Made by a program: the position numbers and the translations under genes
Shown: piece after piece, positions 12,339-25,292 of the stretch
Layout of the letters: each line of letters begins with the position of its first letter
How positions within the stretch are numbered: position 1 is the first letter of the stretch
Assembly (NCBI GenBank): GCA_946803715.1
Contig: CAMPET010000015.1
Coordinates: 401,903-465,902 of the forward strand
Length of the DNA: 64,000 nucleotides
Source of the DNA: Beroe ovata
Lineage: Eukaryota; Ctenophora; Nuda; Beroida; Beroidae
Direction of reading: 5' to 3'
Notes under the pieces: model-generated
What the model saw: only the letters and a program-made list of their open reading frames with translations
Told to the model about the DNA's origin: nothing
Database searches by the model: none

Positions 12339-13172
12339 TTAGATTACAGAATTCGGATTCCAGCAGTATTTGTGATTGTCATTCAGAGTACTAATCATCG
12401 TCATATCATCAGAATCTAATCCGAATTCTGACAATCCGACGAAGTTTTGGTCAATCCTCTCAGACTTGGAAGTCCTGGGAATACAAGTAACTGATTGCTG
12501 AATACACCACTTAATGAGCACATGACTGGATTGAACACTGTGTTTTGCAGCGATAGATTTGATTGTTTCATTGGTTAACAAGTCGCCCTGCCCAAATGGT
12601 GAATATCCAACAATTGATATGTCATTGTCTCGGCACAATGACAAAACGTCACTGTCAGTGTACCTTGGATGGAACTCATTTTGAATAATAGACGGTTTCA
12701 CTTTACAATATGCTAAGAGTTCTGTTAAATGAGAATGGGTGTAGTTTGAAACTCCGATTTCCCCAATGGATCCCTCCTGATGGAAATACTCTAAGACTTT
12801 CCATGAATCCCTTCTCAAATCTTTGATAGCAGGATTGTCACTTTTCATTTTGCTTACCCCAGGCCAATGAATGAGCATTATGTCTACAAAGCCATCAAAA
12901 TTGCGGAGGGTCATTTCAACTGATTTCTTAGCTTTATCAGTACCATGATTCCTGGGGTCTAACTTTGAAATGATTTTGATATCGCATCGTTTAAGTGTGT
13001 ATTTAGGGAGTAATTCAGTCAATGCATTGCTAATCAATCCCTCATTTCTATAGCACTGAGCAGTGTCAATGAGTCTAAGACCACAACTTAGAGCTCTGTC
13101 AAGAACATCATAAATAACAACTGGATCTTTAAGTTGAAATGTGCCAATTCCGAGTAAAGGTACACTACACAT
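12339..13172 (-). CDS. aldo-keto reductase, intronless
   Basis: NAD(P)H-dependent carbonyl reductase of the aldo-keto reductase superfamily. One exon encodes 277 residues, a usual length. The start GIGTFQLKDP is typical. The catalytic tetrad is visible as Asp36 and Tyr41 (LIDTAQCYRNE), Lys70 (KIISKLDP) and His102 (MLIHWPG). Later motifs are GEIGVSNYTHSHL, QNEFHPRYTD, VGYSPFGQGDLL and the cofactor-binding CIPRTSKSERI. Substrate cannot be told. Most neighbours are split by introns, so the lack of introns could mean retroposition, bacterial transfer or simple intron loss. The closest type looks like the glyoxal/2,5-diketogluconate reductase-like branch, but that is an impression only. Confidence 0.93.
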   Translation of the reverse strand: MCSVPLLGIGTFQLKDPVVIYDVLDRALSCGLRLIDTAQCYRNEGLISNALTELLPKYTLKRCDIKIISKLDPRNHGTDKAKKSVEMTLRNFDGFVDIMLIHWPGVSKMKSDNPAIKDLRRDSWKVLEYFHQEGSIGEIGVSNYTHSHLTELLAYCKVKPSIIQNEFHPRYTDSDVLSLCRDNDISIVGYSPFGQGDLLTNETIKSIAAKHSVQSSHVLIKWCIQQSVTCIPRTSKSERIDQNFVGLSEFGLDSDDMTMISTLNDNHKYCWNPNSVI

Positions 13173-14600
13173 TGTAATTCCTCAGGACTACAAACACCTT
13201 ATCCACCTCAGAGACAAAGATCTTGGACAGCTTCGTATCGTGGTCACCGGTTCTTGAACAGCTATCTATTAAATTAAGTGTAATCCGATGGTCAATAGTA
13301 ACATTTACTGTTCATGTATCGCATGATTAGCCGAGGGGAGGGGTTGCCATTGATTCAATTGACAGCATTCATGACCAAAACAACATCAACATTCTTGGTA
13401 CTATACAAGGTTTAGATCCAAGGTTTGACATGCATAATTTTTTGATTGTGTGAAGCCCTCCTGAGCATAATGTGTAACGTTGTGAAATTATCAGATCAGG
13501 TGACATTTCATTACAGTGTTATGAGCTTACCAGTTTGGAACACAAGTTAAAATTGTACAACTTTATATGAGAATCGAGTTGACCAGTGGTCATGATCTAT
13601 ACTGCTTTACACTAACTTTACTGTGCACCCTTCAAAAAGCCTAGACCTTTTACACTTAGGCACTGTGTATCCTCTCTACTGAGTACATACATTAAACAAA
13701 ATACAACCCTGGCATCTAAGGCTAAAACCTTGTACAATACAGTGAACAACAGCAAGCAGGTACTAAGTGAATGAGAAGTCACATTATGAACAGCCTGCTT
13801 AGCACTCACTGTACAGTGTACACCTTTTAATGAAGCATTGAGCATATCACAATTCACACCTGTATACAGCCAATACAAGCCAATACAAGCCAGTCTATGA
13901 TCAGACTACTGGATTGTCTGCTGGGTCCAGGGTTGAGATTGCTCAAGGCTACCTGACAAATCCCCAACTAGGGCTTTGTGTCCCCTCCCTTTGTAGGGCT
14001 ACTTCTATATACTTCCCTCCGTCAGAAGGGTGGGGGTGCAGCATTTCATAACATGATATATCTCCTTTCAGGGGGTCATCAAGCCATCATTACTAATGAT
14101 AACGAGAGGGGGAGTCTGGATCATGTGATGTTAATAGTCAGGAAGATATAGTGCCAAGAAAAAAGCTTTGATAGCAAGTTCAAAACATTGAGGGGGGTAA
14201 GCCCCCATACCCCTGCCAGACCTTGCTCACTTCGCTTGCTGAGCAAACTTCACTCCTGAAGGCCCCCCTGGAAGAATTCTCTGGCTATGCGCCTGAAAGT
14301 GATGTCAAGTGAAGGTGAAGATATCAAGTGAAAAATTGCTGTCAACTGAAGTTGTGCGAAGAGAAGGTGGTTTCAGGTGGAATTGATGCAATATAAGAGA
14401 ATTGTGGTGCATAGTGTCAAGTTAGATTGATATCTGAAGTGGCGAAAGCAAATTTGGTGAAGAGGAAGTAAGTCATGAAAGATGAGTGTCAAGAAGAAGT
14501 GTTGTCATTCAAATTAGAAATAACAAGAACACATACAGATAAATCATTGAATCTGATTATGAAACTAACCTTGAGGGAAAAACACTACAACTTAGAAATA
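13173..14600. other. intergenic, no gene recognised
   Basis: No domain is seen in any frame. A 16-base region at about 13859-13884 repeats 'caatacaagc' in tandem, and 13809-13822 contains the palindrome TGTACAGTGTACA. Confidence 0.45.
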
Positions 14601-15115
14601 TGAAATAACTTGCCAGACTTTATCTGACCTTTGTTTCTCGAGCTCGGATCGCGGGCGCCTTCTTTTCATCAAAGGCTGAAACTGTATATCGATTGCCTGT
14701 TCAGTTTTCCCACGGTGTGCATGCCGGCGTGCGTGACCCAGATACTTCTAGCGCGCGCTACGCGTCTCCGTATATGGTATACGACTGCGATATACACGTC
14801 TTGTGAAAGGCTTGAAATTGATTACAATTACACGCGAAATTGCAATTGCAACACTTCTCTGCAATCTATAAACCGGTGATGCAATTCAAGCTGCATCTGC
14901 AATCTGACTCTGAGAATAAGTTTGCGCCGCGCGCGCAAAACGGAATATTTCTCGGCCGCGACAGGTCCACTGTCCAGGGGCGCGGCGCGGGTAATAGCTA
15001 TCATCAAAATCAAATATCGATAGACAATGCACTTTTGACTTTTCTTAAAGCTATAGCATATAGTATAGCTCATATAGCACTAGCTATACTCTGTAGTATA
15101 GCCTAGCTGCAAGAA
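14600..15115. repeat. GC-rich repeat island 2
   Basis: Contains the TTATCTGACCTTTGTTTCTCG module (about 14618-14640), followed by CGGGCGCCTTC and AAAGGCTGAAAC, which match the foldback arms at 44.8-44.9 kb. Around 14722-14770 there is a reverse-complement match to the GGGTCACGCAC-containing module at about 44741-44790. At about 14925-14955 lies the AAGTTTGCGCCGCGCGCGC module of island 1. A TATAGC-rich stretch follows at 15048-15105. Confidence 0.75.
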
Positions 15116-15861
15116 AACGACCAAATTACGAAGATGAAAATCGTATCATATCACTCATCAGTGCTCTGTGCAATTATCAAAGTCCTTAACAATTGGAGCG
15201 AACTCAAAGTGCAACTGCAAGTGCTCACTTTACAATTTAATTAAGTAAGACTTAACTACATTTCCCACTTAATCATAATGGCCAAGCAACTGGCCAGTGC
15301 CTATTACTGCCGGAATTATCATTTATTCACGTCTTGACACGTGACGGCCCCTATTGAATCATTGTACAACCTTGCATATTTTGCTTAAAGTTATAAACAA
15401 GAAATTTATTGTGCGCATCTTACATGTCATGATATCAAAATATATTAACTTAAAGGATCCTAATATTAATAATTCATATCCGTAAATCATTATTTTAATT
15501 CCGCACCTCCACAAATGCATTTCAGATTGATAGAAATGTTGTTTAGGTCAATTTTAACAACTACAAAAAGTAAAAGAAACCATTCTAACAAACTCCACCT
15601 TATCTCAAACACAGTCTACATCATACATTATAATATAGTGTAAGCTTTCGAGATAATCCTCCAGTCTTTAACTCGGTCTGAATTTACAAAACATGTGACA
15701 TCATAGTACTTCTGAGGTGAGGCCCGTTTTTCATTGGTTCGATAATTGATACATATTTGTGTTGCAGTAATGGTCGATTTCTCGTCCTCTCTCGCATGTA
15801 TGAGGTCACTGTGCCTCTTTGTTGAGTCCCACGAGTCGGCTTGATCCATCTCCCTTCAATT
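15116..15861. other. intergenic / channel 3' flank
   Basis: AT-rich sequence downstream of the channel stop codon. A 73-codon minus-strand frame at 15628-15849 begins just after the stop and has no recognisable domain. I take it as 3'UTR. Confidence 0.4.
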
Positions 15862-18800
15862 TCATGGACGGTGGTTCATATTAGTGTTCTTCTTTTTCTT
15901 TTTCTTGTTGGAATAATACAGGAATATCTTCATGATACAGTTATACCAGAACAATCGAGCAAAAAAGTCCACGAACTCGAATATTGTCACAATGTTCGCT
16001 CCAAGGAACAAGCCCAGCTGACCACCAACATCACCTGGGATTGATAAGTCAGAACATGCCGGACATGTCCATGATTCTTAGTGAAATGAAATTCAGATTC
16101 GGTAATTCAACAAATTGTGACCACGCCCAATAAAAGAGATGGTGGCTATTACTCACCCATCAAGTTGGACCACTTGTATGAGAAGACTTTCTCCACTTCC
16201 TTTATAGAAAGAATCTCGAAATAGATGTGAACTTGGAGGAAATTTTCTCTGAAAAGGGACAAATACTAGAAATCCAGACAAGTGTAAAACCACGCCCAGT
16301 AGCACAGCTCTCCGAGTATCGATAAACAACGTGGTAGGTACAAACACGTCAGTCATAGATACCTGTAATATTGGACATCTCTCGGCTCTCCATCGCCCTC
16401 CCCCTGGGTAGCGGTCTGTGCGTTGTACTGCTGTAACGCCTCCCCGTAACTCTTTGCTGGATACTCTGCCGTGGATAACGTTGCTCTGTGGAAAGTGTGT
16501 CTAGTTGTTATAACAATAGTGTACACACAGAGAAGAAACACACACACACACAGTCACTCGCCCAAACCACCCACTCACACTACACAGTACACACACAAAC
16601 ATACAGAATAGACACATGGACAGACACACAGTCACATATATACACACAAACACACAGAATAGACACATTGACAGAAACACAGTCACATATATACACACAA
16701 ACACACAGAATAGACACATGGACACACAGTCACATATATACACACAAACACACAGAATAGACACATTGACAGTCACACAGTCACATATATACACACAAAC
16801 ACACAGAATAGACACATTGACAGACACATTGACAGTCATACAGTCACAAATATACACACATGTATGAAGCGGAAGTACACGGATCAGGACAGATACATTG
16901 GGGCCTGCTCGAGTAGAAGCCGCTATGATACCGCTCCACCACTTCCTTCACACAGTTTTTCTCTGCGTACAATCTACACTCCTCTGAGTCTGAGTTACCT
17001 GCGCAGGGGTTCACGCGTGAGGTACTACCTCTTTGCCAATCAGGATACACAAAATGAACATGTGATTCAACGAACACGTGACTTCTCCGTGAGAGTTGAG
17101 CTCTCCAAACTATCTCATTTCAATAGCCCAGAACGTGTTATGCACCAAAATTGATGTTCATTCATCAGATTGATGTTCATTGATGAAGTCAAATCTGGGT
17201 CGTCCCCTCACCCTTCAAATAGTAACTCCTACATCCACATTCCTCCAGCATAATGTCAGTGAAACACTGTCTCTCACACCCAGACACACTGTAAGTGTCG
17301 TACAGGCGCAGCGGTTCGTCTCGGCAACCATTTGTCTGGGCTTTCAGGTTCTTATTCTGAATAGGATGCTGGTCAGTGGCAGTTGAAGATTGGGTTGGTA
17401 GAATAGACGATGTAATGTAAAATGCAAATCGCATTGGTGTAAAAAGGATTCGCCACACTTATGATTGGGCATTCAATTGATTTGGTGCTTTCAAAAATTA
17501 GTGGGATATTAAGATTCCTCTGGGACGATGGCTGATAATACGAATCAGGGGAGAAAGCGCATCAAATACCCGCTCGTGACTGAGACTGATGAAATTCTCA
17601 GTTCCAGGGGTGAGAGCCATGCCATACTCGTCTATCAGTGCTGGCTCGTACGTGTTGTGGAACATTATCTGAGGGGGGTGTCAGCGTACCAGATCGGTGT
17701 CATGACGACGAGAAGAGTGGTGTCAATGAAGTTTGGTGTCAAAGTGTTTAGATGGATCATGTTACCTTCACGCCGGCCTTGGTTACAAACTTCGGATAGA
17801 TGTCCTGATTGATGTTTATTCCAAACGACAGTCCGAAGTCCATACCTGTAACACATCAAATGCGAGTGACACGTACTCAACCTGACACCACTATACGGTG
17901 TCATCTTAGTGGTGGTGTCAGGGGTCTCACCTGTTCTATTGACAGTTCTCCTGCCATCTGCATTGAAAGTCCAGCACAGACCATGCGTAGTGAACCGTTC
18001 TTGGAATGCTTCTGTCACCTCCAGAGGCTCCTCTTTGAACTTAACGTCCTCTAAAAAAGATTGTTCATTCAGAGTTTCAGGTTTGTCACACAACTTATCT
18101 AAGTTAGTAACTTGATCATTAAGTAACACTTATCCTTGATACAAGATATAGTCTCAGCTCACTAAGAACACAGTCTCCAAAAAACTCATGATACATGCAT
18201 AGTGCATAGTGCATACCGTACCTATGAAGTCAGTGAGTTTTTGGCCGGAGTTCCGATAGTAGTTTTTAACGTTGAAACTCCGTTCCTCGTTGGGGTCTGA
18301 TCTTATGCTACCCAACCAACTCAACTTCTTACTCTCTTTATCGTACAAGTACGCTCTGAGATGTTAATAAGTATAGCTCATTCACTTTACAAACTCGTGA
18401 TGTTTCCCAATGTTCGGAAAATGCAATTTCTATCAGAAGTAGGCATTCTTATTCCCCGATCCCAATATCCCACATTCTAACAAAGATTGCAAATTTTGCT
18501 CACTTCATAGCTCTGTTTTCCTTTCTGTCTAAGTAGGATGAGTTGTGCGGGTTCATGTTGCAGATAGTGATGGTCGGGAATGTTAAGATTTTGTTGGGCT
18601 CGAAGTACATGTTGTACTGTGTAGCTGTTGGCTTGTCCAGGTACGTGGCAAAGCTACGCCAGCAGCAATAGAAACTGGGGAATATAGGTGCGTCAAAATC
18701 AACATGCAAATACTCACTGTAGCAACATAGTGGTGTCAAAATTCGGCGTAGTGAGAAAGTGGTGTCAATACCAGATGTAGAGGAAAAGCTGTGTCAATAT

Positions 18801-19693
18801 CAGCTGCTGTGTCAAAAACCTGTAAACAAAGAATCCGATAAAGAGACTGCCCCAGATGATCTGCCGCAGGACTTCGGGACTGTTCCAAATGAAGCGGAGG
18901 TAGTTTAGCGTGACGTCACCACTGAAATCAGCAAACCGTTCCATCTGACTTTCTTCTTCACTCTGAAAAGAGTAATTGTGGGTTATATACCACTAACATT
19001 AACAACAGTCGCCATCATGATGACTGTTTGCAGGAAAAATATCCGGGACTAGGTTTTTCACCTAGAATTAAGTTAGTTCTTCCATAATAACAAACACTCA
19101 AAAAAACACATCAATCCGAAATGCTCAATCGGTGAATTTGGCTGTAAGATAAGAAATGATGATCACACGATAGGATTCCATCAAGACCGGTGGTTTTAGT
19201 GAACAATGAGATAGTGGCTTTTGTCAGGAGAATGTTCGTCGAGTATCCGTCATCACATCATCTCTGTGGGTGATGCGACATCTTCATGAAACAAAACATG
19301 CACGATTCATAGGGCATCAAAACAATAAAGTCGAGATTATACAAAGTCATGGGGTGTCGGGAATCGGACCAAAAGGATTTGCTGCGACTCTGTGTAATGA
19401 AAGAGGGAGTGGTATCAAAAGAGGAAAAGGTATCAAATAGTGCAAAATATGTTAGTATCCAGAACGCCAAGGAATTATTTTTCTACCAAACACACTCAAA
19501 TCGCCGTCATATTCAAACAAAAAGCCATGCACACACGTCGCTAGGAGGAGCACAGACTAACCTTCCGACTATTGTTATCCCCACTGTACACAATATCGGT
19601 CTTATCTTGGCCGAGGAGGGGGTCATGCCACACGTGATTGGAGGACGGAGCGGCGCATTTCAACTTGTGCAGGTATTTGGTGGAATTTGATCC
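15862..19693 (-). CDS. DEG/ENaC/ASIC-family sodium channel subunit
   Basis: Trimeric amiloride-family cation channel of the plasma membrane. Exons join in frame: 19562-19693 (tentative), 18820-18962, 18504-18674, 18222-18355, 17931-18050, 17766-17845, 17570-17668, 17212-17356, 16860-16998, 16363-16485, 16157-16248 and 15862-16034. From the Met at 18944 this gives 466 residues. TM1 is IIWGSLFIGFFVYSFYCC. The extracellular start is LTFPTITICNMNP. Cys-rich blocks include GCERQCFTDIMLEECGC and PQCICPDPCTSASY. The run into TM2 is SNLMGDVGGQLGLFLGANIV, ending in a lysine-rich tail. The selectivity filter reads Gly-Ala-Asn where the family has Gly-x-Ser. The pre-TM1 His-Gly motif is replaced (TLNYL where ASICs have TLHGI). 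The true N-terminus is uncertain: the tentative first exon is preceded by a minisatellite, and in-frame exons to the right could extend the protein. Confidence 0.93.
16530..16860. repeat. CA-rich minisatellite, period about 47-51 bases, in channel intron
   Basis: Units beginning GTCACATATATACACACAAA recur at about 16631, 16682, 16729 and 16780. The right end forms the splice donor (minus-strand GTGTGTATA) of the exon at 16860-16998. Confidence 0.9.
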
Positions 19694-19749
19694 CTGCCGC
19701 TCCGTGTGGGAATTACCGTGGTGAAGAGGCGTGGTGTCGCGGGCAGGTT

Positions 19750-19885
19750 GGAGTGGGAACTGGGGGATAGGATTGGAGTGCCGGAGTGGGGGATAGGATT
19801 GGAGTGCCGGAGTGGGGGAAAGNAGTGCCGGAGTGGGGGATAGGATCGGAGTGCCGGAGTGGGAACTGGAGGATAGGATAGGGGT
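19750..19885. repeat. minisatellite, period about 26 bases, with a single N
   Basis: Repeats of a unit like GAGTGCCGGAGTGGGGGATA lie upstream of the tentative first channel exon. An N sits at 19823. The minus frame through it is open (Pro/Ser/Ile-rich), so it could be coding or 5'UTR. Unit number is uncertain because of the N. Confidence 0.8.
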
Positions 19886-20673
19886 TAGACTAACAGAGGG
19901 ATGGAATGCGGGAGCAGGGTGAAAAGGAATGGAAAGCAGACTTAGAGAGTGGCGGGAAATCGGTTACATTGGGAAATCGGTTTCATGGAGACGTGGAATA
20001 ATTGTACAGTGTGATGTACGAATACGCATTCCGTTGCACACAAAAATGAGATGAGCCTCGCTAAGATTGATTCAAAAAGGAGGGGAGCCGCCCTATTTGC
20101 CAAAACCTCCATAACTCGCCTCTATAAAACGTGTGACATGGAAAGGTGGATATGGAGAGGCTGCCCCACAACACGCGATACGTGGGAATGGGGGGAGGTT
20201 CACACCACGTACAATATGGACAACCTTGAATACGGCTGTGTACAGAGTGTAAACTTTAGACAACCAGTCATCTTTCTTCATCGTACTTCACGGACTGCTG
20301 GACTCAGGCCAAGACCACACTTACACAGAGATGTACGCGCACGCAGCAACTTCATAAAAAATAAGTGGAAACATTGCCGGTTCGATCTCATTGTGACATG
20401 TCCGATAATGACACGCGATTGTCTACTTCTGTGTTTATTGTCTGCCACTAATGCTTAGTCCGAGCAATTTCATCGGCAGTGTCTGTCAGGGAGTAGCCGA
20501 ATTCCGCATAAATTGCCCATCAGCTCTGGGCTTTACGTGATGATGGCATGATCGTCAACACATTTCTACATTACGAAAAACACTCGATTTCATCCCGACA
20601 TTCACCATTAAAATTCCATGTGACACAAATATGAAGAAGTGAAACATGATCATGCACGGGCAGCTGACCCTAC
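19886..20673. other. no exon recognised
   Basis: Separates the tentative first channel exon from the upstream Pro/Arg-rich coding region. Only frames without domain signals are seen. If the two coding regions are one gene, this is an intron. Confidence 0.4.
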
Positions 20674-23600
20674 CTTTGGAGTGACTATTTTGTTGCAGTC
20701 ATTATTCCAGGGTGAGGTTAGAGTTCGAGAGGAGCTGGAGTCAGAGTGGGAACGCTTGTGTTTGGGCTTCTTGCCGGAGGGAACGACAACAGGGTCGGTA
20801 GGGGTGTAGTAGTCGTTTTCTGTAGTCTCACTGGGAATGAATAATTAGAGTGGGTGTCAAGATGATTGTGTGTCACCAGTGAACTGTCACCAGTGAACTG
20901 TCAGTAGTGAACTGTCAGTAGTGAACTGTCAGTAGTGAATTGTCAGTAGTGAACTGTCAGTGGTGAACTGTCAGTAGTGAACTGTCAGTAGTGCTCATGT
21001 GGAGTGTCATCACGACAGCACACCTCTGGTATGTTGAGTGAGGTGGATAGTGAGCGTACGGGGCGGGATACGGCCGGAAACTGTTCCGCGAGTTACCGCG
21101 CGACCCGCCACGCGGCTGAAATGGCGGCTGGAGTGAGCCGTTACGGTTCGGCTTCGACGAGTTTGCCGCCGCTGCCACATCGTAGTCGTAATCGGCATTG
21201 TTTTCTGGCTGCCTGAACAGAATAATATAAGGATTGAAAAAGTCATCATGAAAGTCATTTGTTAAAAGTTTAACCTGCTGAGCGCTGCCTGAAAAACGGG
21301 TACATGGGTTTTGCATGTTAAATGTACTTTATGCATTGTATAATGTATATAATACAATGACCAAATACAATGTACATTGTACAACTACATGTACATTGTA
21401 CAAGGTGGTGTAGTACCTGGTGTAGTAGGGTATTCTGTAGGGTATCTTATAATACCGATCGGGCATGCTATCTGCCTTGCCATGGCCTGTGGACTGTGTC
21501 GCAGCAGATGGTGGTTTCCGGGATACCGCGTGCCGGTCACTCTTACTGCGGGGACGGGAGTGATGACCACGCCCCTTTACCATGATAGGGTGGGGTAGTG
21601 ACGTCATCATGGAAACAGTCAGGACACACATGAACAACCACACGTGCAATGTGAGTAGAGACAATTGTGTCGGAAAATAGTGCACGGGTACCTATGTGTG
21701 TGTTCTTTGATATTTATGTTGTAAAGACGGCATAATGACTTAAATGATACATAAATCTAATGCCGAATCTGTTTGTATAAATCACAGACCAACAGGTAAC
21801 AATTCCCAATAAGACCGGATACAAAAACGAAAGAACGCGCTGAAGACGCAGGAATATAACTACACAAAATAAAATATAATACTTAGAGTTATACCTATCG
21901 TTGAAAAAATAAAAAGAGTATACAAGAACAAGTATTGGGCGAGTATGAAATAGCAAAACATGACGCCTAACCTAGATTTTATCCTAGAGGGATGATTGAA
22001 GTCCACGAATCGGTAGTGCGGAGGTTCGACAAAGTTTTCCGCCTCCGAGTCGGAATAAGCCCTGAAAGGTGGAGTTGTGGTTGAGGGGAGTTGGTATTGA
22101 GGGAGTGTCATTGGGGACCATTAACTCATGAAGTTGAGAAGGGGGAGGTCTGAGTACCAGACATGATATAAACATGGTAAAAAGGGAGTTAAATAGAAAA
22201 GAGGTTTTCACGAAACTTGGAAAGGATCATGAGCATCCAAGAGAGCATGAACAACTACCAACAACACCTGAACAAAGCATAGAGTCGAGACGCCAGGGTT
22301 CCTAATTCCAGAGTAAACACAGGCTAACAAATATACAGACAAAAGAATCCACTATTTATTCTTGACTGGGATTAAGAAGGTATTTCTAATGAGTGTGTGT
22401 GTGTGTGTGTGTGTGTCTAGGTGCGTGTTCTCAGGAATGCACAAGCGAGTGTTGACGCTATATTTTTTGGCACACCCTAACTATGCCATGTCGACGTTTT
22501 ACAGGTCACATTCTTCTAGACACGAGTCAGAATGATATTGATCAGTTCTTATACGAATTCAGTATATCAGATATTGTTGAGATCATTAAGTTAGACTCTT
22601 ACAATAAGTAAGTAAGTTTTTCAACTGAAATCGAGGTATCCACTATCCAGTATAGATATTGGTCCACTCGCTACTGCAGTGGATTTAAGATCCAACTATC
22701 ATATGGAATGTTCTGGAGTTGCGCATGCTCCCAGCTCCACACAGTGAGAAAAAATCGAGTTAAAACTCAATATTTTCCCATACATCTCACTCTCTATCTC
22801 TCTCTCTGGTAATCAGTTCTAGAAGGTCGAGCGGTGGGTGACACTTCCTAACTAGCTGTCAACCCGGCCAATTAAACTACCGTGGCGATTACACTTGTCG
22901 GTCACACGGTTTTGTCAAGATACCGCTCAGTTGTTCGTCTTCTCAGTTCTTCGGAATATGTCAAACCGCAAACAACGCACAAGCACGTACGTCATATAAA
23001 CACACATGTTGTCATGGCAACACAGTCATTTCATGACAACAGCCATGACAACAGGCATATGATCAGAGTTAGATTTCTGTAGAAGTTGTTCTTCGGTTAA
23101 GACCATCTCATCAATATTGGAGGTGTAATTGCGTTCGTGTGTGTGTGTGTGCTTGTGTGTGTTCGGTATTATACCGAACACACACACACACATACACACA
23201 CACACACACACACTCACACACACTCACACACACACACACACACACTATAATAGGTACAAAACAGTTTACAGTAGTGTAGTCAGTTAACTGAGGGAATCAA
23301 TATTGACCAATTATAATCCTAATTGATCTTATGGATATGACAAGTTAATTGGTGAGAAGGTATAATGACATCCTTGTAGACAACTCCAATTAATGCTCTG
23401 TGATGATCGGCGGGGGAATCAAACGATCACAAATACAATGTTGTTGATTCTTTGATTATTCGGTTGGATATCCTTAAAACTGAAACCGTGCATTACGATC
23501 TCAATTTGATTATCAAATTCAACAAAATATGCAGTTCCCCTCAACTATCAGTAAGTCAACCAATTAACACCCCCAATTAAACCAATTAACACCCCCAATT

Positions 23601-24247
23601 AAAACAATTAACACCCCCAATTAAACCAATTAACACTCAATAATAGCCTCACTCACCTCGTCCTCACAGGTCTATCCTCATCTTCATACCCATGGTTCTG
23701 ATACACATCCTCCCCTACTGTACCGTTGTGTTTCCGGTACTGTGGTCGATCATACTCCTTCCTCTTGCCTCCCTTCTCCCCTCCTCCCCCCTCCTTCTTT
23801 TCTCCATTATTAAACGAGGTCTCCGCTTCCCCAACCTCCTCTTCCTCCCCGTGCTGCTCCTCGCGCTGCTGGTGCTGCTTGGTCAGGGACCGGGAGTCCA
23901 GGTAGATGGACTCCAGGTCTCGGCCGTCAGGGGAGTCGGGGTGGGCGGCGGCGGGGCGTGTTCGGGACTCAGACTTGGCGGGTGCTTTGCTTGATCTCCC
24001 TGCTTCGCTGTGACGTCCTGTGGAATTATAATAATGAGTGGGGGATCATTGTGGATTCTGTAGGCGTGCAACATGCTTCATAGGGATCATGGCAGATCGC
24101 CGTGATTGGAAGTAGTGGGAGTGGGGCTCGAGATCAAAGTTATCTGTACTTTGTAACCTTATGGTGAGAAATTCTGAGAATTTCATATTCGTAAGCTTAG
24201 GCCGAAGAGAGGATTGAGTAATCTTTGTGTATTTCTGCGTGTAGTAC

Positions 24248-24283
<36 letters not shown>

Positions 24284-25257
24284 NNNNNNNNNTTTTTTTT
24301 TTTGTGTTTGTGTGTGTGTGTGTGTCTGTGTGTGTGTCTGTGTGTGTGTCTGTGTGTCATACGTTGTTTATAACAGAAAAGAAACATATTTATTATTCCA
24401 CCGTGAAAGGACCTGTAATTGCTGTAAGATATCGCCATAGTGTGATAATTGGGCTAATTAGAGAAATCATTTAAACTGAGGGTAAGAGTTTATCTTCCTG
24501 GAGGAGTTCTGACATTCCTCAGACATTCCTCACTGAATAAAAGAGCCAACGTGTAACGATGCGTACCACGGTACGATTCGAGACCAAACATCTTTATTAT
24601 TGAAAGTGCTGAATGACCAACTATTATTATAGCTGAATGAATATCAGTATCCAATATCATGCGTACCTCTACTACACTAAACTCTTCACAGTGTAACCTG
24701 TGCGTATCAAAACTTCCAACTTTCACTCCAAGATGCGATATATGACGGGAAGCTCAGCACACATAATTATAGTGAGCTTGCCTCAGCCTCCTTGTGCATA
24801 GGACGGACCGAAGCTGAACCTATTGATGGAACCTTACCCTATTACCCTAACCCTGTAATAGACAGGGATGTGCGACAGTATTATAAAATTAGTTTAATTA
24901 GTAACAGCTGTTTGCTGTATGCTGTATAGCAACCGCATCCTCCCCTATCATACACCGTCCAACACGTGCACACACACACGCACAGACAACAACTAACTGT
25001 TAACATGAGCTGAATAATAATGTTATAAAGGGAGCATTTTGAAACGTGTTCATGACATTTCCCTCATATATTGGGTTTGGGAGAATTACACATTGACACT
25101 GACAGCAGGTCGCCATAAGATTGTTCCCGGCTACCCCTAATGAGCACGTGATAGTACAACATACAACTTTACTGAGGCACAAGCTATCGAGGAGATACAA
25201 AACCGTACTTTCTCCAGCTCTCAACATGAAACAGAGTTACACTGCACGAGGTACATA

Positions 25258-25292
<35 letters not shown>

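Noticed and set aside
20866-20997. Regular 14-base repeats as a CRISPR-like array
   Set aside because: Units are directly adjacent with no unique spacers, and the genome is eukaryotic.
24046-24438. Open frames over the (TG)n tract with Ns
   Set aside because: Repeats of Thr-His or Cys-Val from a microsatellite, not protein.
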